Source: Puffinus mauretanicus (taxonomy: Eukaryota; Chordata; Aves; Procellariiformes; Procellariidae). From it: a stretch of DNA of 64,000 nucleotides. Every line of letters starts with the position of its first letter. Positions within the stretch are counted from its first letter, which is position 1. The translations under genes were made by a program, and so were the position numbers. Below are positions 59,471 to 64,000 of this stretch, piece after piece. The stretch is taken from contig JAJKFH010004053.1 of NCBI GenBank assembly GCA_023333565.1, positions 3,596,001 to 3,660,000 of the forward strand, written 5' to 3'. The notes beneath the pieces are model-generated. The model was not told the DNA's origin, did not search any database, and worked only from the letters and a program-made list of their open reading frames with translations.

Positions 59471-61715
59471 GATGGTAAGTATTTACCTGGTGGTGGTGAA
59501 GAGACACTTGTGGGAAGTGATGGAGGAAGGGGACAGATTTTATTTCTATATTATTTATATATTATTTTATACATACACACACACATATATACAGGTTTCA
59601 TGAAAAGGCTTGATATGTCTGGGCAAGGAAGGTATTACTGCTGCAATAGGGGACTTCAGTTCCCAGAAATGCTGCCTTAAATTTTGCAAAGCAAGGGCAA
59701 AACACCCTGCCTTTCTTGTAGCCATCCTTGCTTGTGGTAGGCAAGGGCAGGAATGAACTCTTGAGTTGATGAGGGCAACAGCCCTTGTGCAGCCTGTTGG
59801 GAGGTGTAAATCTCCATGTGCAGTAAGGTGAGAACCAGGCACTTGTTGAGCCCATGCTGGAAGCTCCGAGACTTGCAATCTGCCCAGCTAAGAACGCTTT
59901 GTACTGGGAGCACAACTGTGTCGAAACCCTCTGCGAGACCCACAAGACTCTTGCTAAAAGAGTAACTGAACAAAGGTCAAACCCAGAAGGGGAGGGAAAA
60001 AAACCCCAATAAGAAACTCTAAAACCTGTGGGAACAATCACGGAAGGAGAGGAAGGAAGAGTGTTTCCTGGAAAATAAAGAACCTCATTGAACTTTAAAT
60101 CTAGCCCAGACACCCAGAGTCAGTCCTGTTATGTTAGAAAAGCTTAATCCAGCAAAAATGGGGAAGAAAAAGAAAAGAACTTAAAATGCTGGAGGAGTGA
60201 ATGATAACAATTTGCCCTTGTGTCATTCTCCTTCACATCCTCACCGCGCTGCACGCCACAGAGGGATGCTGCGTGCAGCGATCCCTGTGACCAGGCTGCT
60301 TTGTTTCTAGATGGAGAAGAGGGGGGAAATGGCTGCGGGGAGCTGCAGTGTCTTGCTATGGATCATCCAGGAGAGGAGGAATGTAACTCCAGACACGCAA
60401 CTGAAGCTGGCCTTCAAAATGCAGTCGTTTGGCTGCACAGGAGAACCCCCGCTCTGCAATCCTAAGCACACGCTGCGCAAAAGTTAAAAGCAATCGCAAG
60501 AGAATTTTAATGCCTTATTAAATGTTGATTCACGTATGGCTGGAGCCGCAGTGACCTGGAGGGCTGGTGTTTGATCCAGCCTCGAAGTGATAAATTGATC
60601 CGTAACTTATGCCAGTTCCCGTGCGTGGCAAAAGTCATCTGATAGAGACCAGTGGTGAAGGGTGTGACTTGGAGCCGGAGCCATGTCCTCCCGGGTGGGT
60701 GTGCGCCTGAGTCACTAATTGCCTTTGGGAATAGCCCTCTGCACAGGAATGTTATCAGCACCTCCCCTGCCGAATTGTGTGTTGTCCCCTCCCCGCAGAC
60801 CCCAGTAGCATCGCTGGTCGCTGACTGCCCAGAGTTACGTGCGCGTGTTCAGTTTCTTCTGCTTGAGAAAGGAGCAGCTGAAGGGCTTTAGCAAAGAATT
60901 GCTCCCAATCTGGTCCACACCAATGGTAAACAGCTTTTACCTCTGATCACAAATGGTATCAAAAAAAGACTATCCTGTTACCTTTTTTACTGTTGTCGTT
61001 TGGTTTTGATCACTCAAAAAATAAGGAATATTTTTTTAGGGAATAGATGGAATTTTAAATATATATCAGATGTTTGGGACAGATGCTTATTGAGTCAATG
61101 AATCATTTGCAATTGAGAAATATTTACTTTCTCCACATGTTACTGACATCGGGAGTGCTTTTTTTATGGAGCATATGGACGAACATGTCATTCTCTGAGC
61201 AACGGAGTGAACTGAGTCAGATTTTCATCAGCTTTCACTGGAGTGGATTCTCTGAGCTTCTGCTTTTCCATGAGTGAACCACGCTGGTCTCTCCTGGTCT
61301 TTCTCTCTCCCCCTCCCTCTCCCCCTTATTCTTCCCTTTTATAGTTTTCTCAAGCTTAGCAGAATCTAGCAACTTTGAGTTCAGTTTGTCAAATTTGGTT
61401 AAGTTTGGCCAGCAGGAAAGTTTTTGCCCAAGTTTCAGTTCCATAGGACGCTGAGCTAAATACAACATGGTGTCAATCTTGGAGCTGATTTGTGATTAAT
61501 AACATAAATAAGGGGAATTGTCTTGAAGTCTGTGAACATCGATGAGAATTGGGAGATGTGTGTCATCTCCTAACCAGCAACAGTTCTCGTGAGTAACCAA
61601 TCTGCCTTGTTTTCCCATACCTCTGGATCAAAGACAATATCTACAGAACCTTAGAGGTGCTGAAGCTATAGTCCATTCGTATTTATAAAATATTTACAGG
61701 TAGACAGTTGTACTA
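59471..61715. other. Intergenic DNA
   Basis: No gene recognised. The 171-codon frame at 59598-60113 (-) overlaps two other - frames and has no motif. A short CA/TA repeat lies at 59570-59592. The stretch near 59640-59660 (GGGGACTTCAGTTCCCAG) slightly recalls a CR1-group endonuclease segment but is too short to call. A CT-rich tract is at 61295-61335. Confidence 0.5.
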
Positions 61716-62674
61716 CCAGGGCCGGTCCTATTCAATATCTTTATCAATGATCTGGACGAGGGGATCGAGTGCTCCCTCAGTAAGTTTGCAGAGGACACCA
61801 AGCTGGGCGGGAGTGTTGATCTGCTCGAGGGTAGGAAGGCTCTGCAGAGGGACCTGGACAGGCTGGATCGATGGGTGAGGCCAATTGTATGAGGTTCAAC
61901 AAGGCCAAGTGCTGGGTCCTGCACTTCGGCCACAACAACCCCATGCAACGCTACAGGCTTGGGGAAGAGTGGCTGGAAAGCTGCCCGGAGGAAAAGGACC
62001 TGGGGGTGCTGGTCGACAGACGGCTGAACATGAGCCAGCAGTGTGCCCAGGTGGCCAAGAAGGCCAACAGCATCCTGGCCTGTATCAGAAACAGTGTGGC
62101 CAGCAGGACTAGGGAGGTGATCGTGCCCCTGTACTCGGCACTGGTGAGGCCGCACCTCGAATCCTGTGTTCAGTTCTGGGCCCCTCACTACAAGAAGGAC
62201 ATGGAGGTGCTGGAGCGTGTCCAGAGAAGGGCAACGAAGCTGGTGAAGGGCCTGGAGCACAAGTCTTATGAGGAGTGGCTGAGGGAACTGGGACTGTTTA
62301 GCCTAGAGAAGAGGAGGCTGAGGGGGGACCTCATCGCGCTCTACAACTACCTGAAAGGAGGTTGTAGCGAGGTGGGTGTTGGTCTCTTCTGCCAAGTAAC
62401 TAGCGATAGGACGAGACGAAATGGCCTCAAGTTGCACCAAGGGAGATTTAGACTGGACATTAGGAGAAATTTCTTTACTGCAAGAGTGGTCAGGCCTTGG
62501 AACAGGCTGCCCAGGGAAGTGGTTGAGTCACCATCCCTGGAAGTATTTAAAAGACGTGTAGATGAGGCGCTTAGGGACATGGTGTAGTGGGCATGGTGGT
62601 GTTGGGTTGACGGTTGGACTCGATGATCTTAGAGGCCTTTTCCAACCTTAATGATTCTATGATTCTATGATTCA
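61716..62674 (+). mobile_element. 5'-truncated CR1 LINE, relatively young
   Basis: About 960 bases of CR1 with the end of ORF2 (reverse transcriptase from the LFNIFINDL block onward) and the 3' UTR. The UTR ends GGACTCGATGATCTTAGAGG, CCTTTTCCAACC and ATGATTCTATGATTCTATGA. CR1 copies by target-primed reverse transcription and rarely leaves target duplications; none is seen. ORF2 downstream of the frameshift is still open for 238 codons, so this is the youngest CR1 copy here. It cannot move by itself. Confidence 0.97.
61723..62587 (+). pseudogene. CR1 ORF2 reverse transcriptase fragment, frameshifted
   Basis: The first frame gives the RT block [12 protein letters not shown] and then [10 protein letters not shown], where the normal FADD catalytic box has Glu (GAG, 61791-61793) in place of the first Asp. 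It hits a stop soon after 61870. The reading continues in another frame from [19 protein letters not shown], consistent with loss of one base in the G-run near 61873-61875. It then runs through the C-terminal block ([52 protein letters not shown]) to the natural stop at about 62587. Without its 5' half, with the changed catalytic box and the frameshift, it is inactive. Confidence 0.93.
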
Positions 62675-64000
62675 TGATTATATTATTACTGTCCTAGCCA
62701 GGGCTGCAGAGAAAAAGAATAGTTTCTGAAAGATCCAAATAACATTTTTTATCCCAAATTAATGTTGAATATTGAGAAGGTAAAAAGGTCTTAAAATAAA
62801 CTCTGTGTGGAGTTTAATGGGTTATCCACATACATTCGAAATGCCATCATTCCTGTGAGAAGCAAATATACTGCTGTATCCTAGATGAAATAGCATTATA
62901 TTTTTTTATTTCTGACGTACCTGTTGATTTCCATTGGTGGTGAGCTTTGGGAGTCAGTAGGGCCACTGCTCTTTTGTGCCACCTACTTAATTGAAACTGG
63001 CTGTAAAGTTTTGGCCAAAATTTGTGTTTGAGTTATCAAGATCCCAACACCCTTAATGACTGTGGCAACGAGGAGGGTAACAAGCGCTGCATTTATCTAG
63101 CTTACTTATTTAGTTCTGGGGATAGCTCCTTGATGCTATTTGGGCAGTAGGTCATATAAGTGTTTCCCCAAAGCTACCTGCCCAACAGGAACTCATGAAA
63201 GCGTTAGACATGTGACAGCTGAAAATTCCCTGCTGAAATCCTGTGGGGTTTTGCTATATTTCTGCAGTAGGTGCTTTTCTCTGAGCTCATGCATGAAGAA
63301 ACCTCCCTGACTGGAGCTGGACCAGAAAGGAGAAGCTAGACAATGTGGCAAAGTTGACGTTTTGAAACTATTTCCACTTATTTTATTACCTGTTTGAATA
63401 CCTGGAAGTACTCCAGAACTTCAACAGTTTATAATTTTCTCTTGTCTAGGTCCCCTGGTTTATTTTCCCAGGCCTAGTAGCTGCCGTCTCGAAATGTTCT
63501 CACTAAGAAGGCAGAGAGGTCCCTGTTTTCACACCGTCTTCGTCCCTGCAATAGCAGGACTGGTATTACGGTGTCGCTGCGTTACGCCTCTGTCCTAAAA
63601 GTCCAATAATGTTCAAGATTCAGGTCTGCAGGATAGGAGCAAAGGCTCCGGACTGGCGGTGAGCAGCAGTAAGGGTCCTCAGCTTGAGGAAAGGTTATAA
63701 AATCTGACTATGGCGGAAGGCTATCAGCACAGGAGACTGCAAGAGCCGGGTTGCCTTCCTGGGACAGGGGAGTAAGGAGCTGTTCGAGGGGTCTCGCTCT
63801 AGACTTTTAGAAAGGATAAACCCAATGCTTTCTTAAGCAGTGGACGGGTGCGTTCTTGCTTTGGTCGCAAGGGGAAATCGCCAAGGCATGCATTATTTAG
63901 GAGGATTTAAAAGCAGCTTGATATATACATACAAGTGCTCTGTGGCATAAGCAGCTGTATTCATCTAACGCCTTAAGGAAAAAAATGCTCCAAGGGTTGA
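62675..64000. other. Intergenic DNA to the window end
   Basis: No gene, RNA gene or recognised repeat. G+C rises modestly after 63.48 kb with scattered CpG. No open frame of interest. Confidence 0.55.

Noticed and set aside
59598..60113. 171-codon frame on -
   Set aside because: Overlaps two other - frames; no motif or repeat family recognised; no evidence of transcription.
61694..62260. 188-codon frame on -
   Set aside because: Shadow of the CR1 ORF2 on +, which has clear reverse transcriptase motifs.

Overview
This is vertebrate nuclear DNA, almost certainly from a bird. The evidence is five insertions or remnants of CR1 LINEs, some with the avian-style tail built on ATTCTATG, one avian-type solo LTR, and exons that read as an almost unchanged vertebrate MIB1 (mind bomb 1). 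The gene-sized unit is the 3' part of MIB1 on the + strand. Nine exons with GT-AG borders and matching phases lie between 15599 and 36825. They encode the last 396 residues: the end of the ankyrin domain and all three C-terminal RING fingers. A long 3' UTR follows, to about 42.35 kb. MIB1 is the E3 ubiquitin ligase that acts on Notch ligands in signal-sending cells.

Positions 1-15598 are one MIB1 intron, and its 5' end lies outside the window. It contains, on the - strand, the muscle microRNA pair miR-1 (4327-4411) and miR-133a (1207-1294). This is the antisense arrangement known for the vertebrate MIR1-2/MIR133A1 locus inside MIB1. A group of MEF2-like sites (3048-3126) lies between the hairpins. 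A CpG-rich block (about 6965-7385) lies upstream of them on the - strand and is a candidate start for the primary transcript. A complete solo LTR with a 5-bp target duplication sits at 12087-12637.

The eight introns between 15.7 and 36.7 kb are mostly unremarkable. They hold CR1 fragments (25.1 kb and 27.7-28.1 kb), a possible tRNA-like SINE remnant (24.0 kb), short palindromes and small tandem duplications.

From 42.36 to 64.0 kb I see no convincing protein-coding gene. In amniotes this side of MIB1 faces GATA6 (recalled synteny, not shown here). The stretch has old LINE remnants (54.5 kb, 58.5-59.2 kb), a diverged repeat pair at 57.5 and 59.3 kb, a younger 5'-truncated CR1 (61716-62674) and possible regulatory DNA near 50.6 kb.

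No previously undescribed system is evident. The most interesting biology is the sense-antisense nesting of the miR-1/miR-133a transcript in MIB1, with candidate promoter and enhancer DNA around it.
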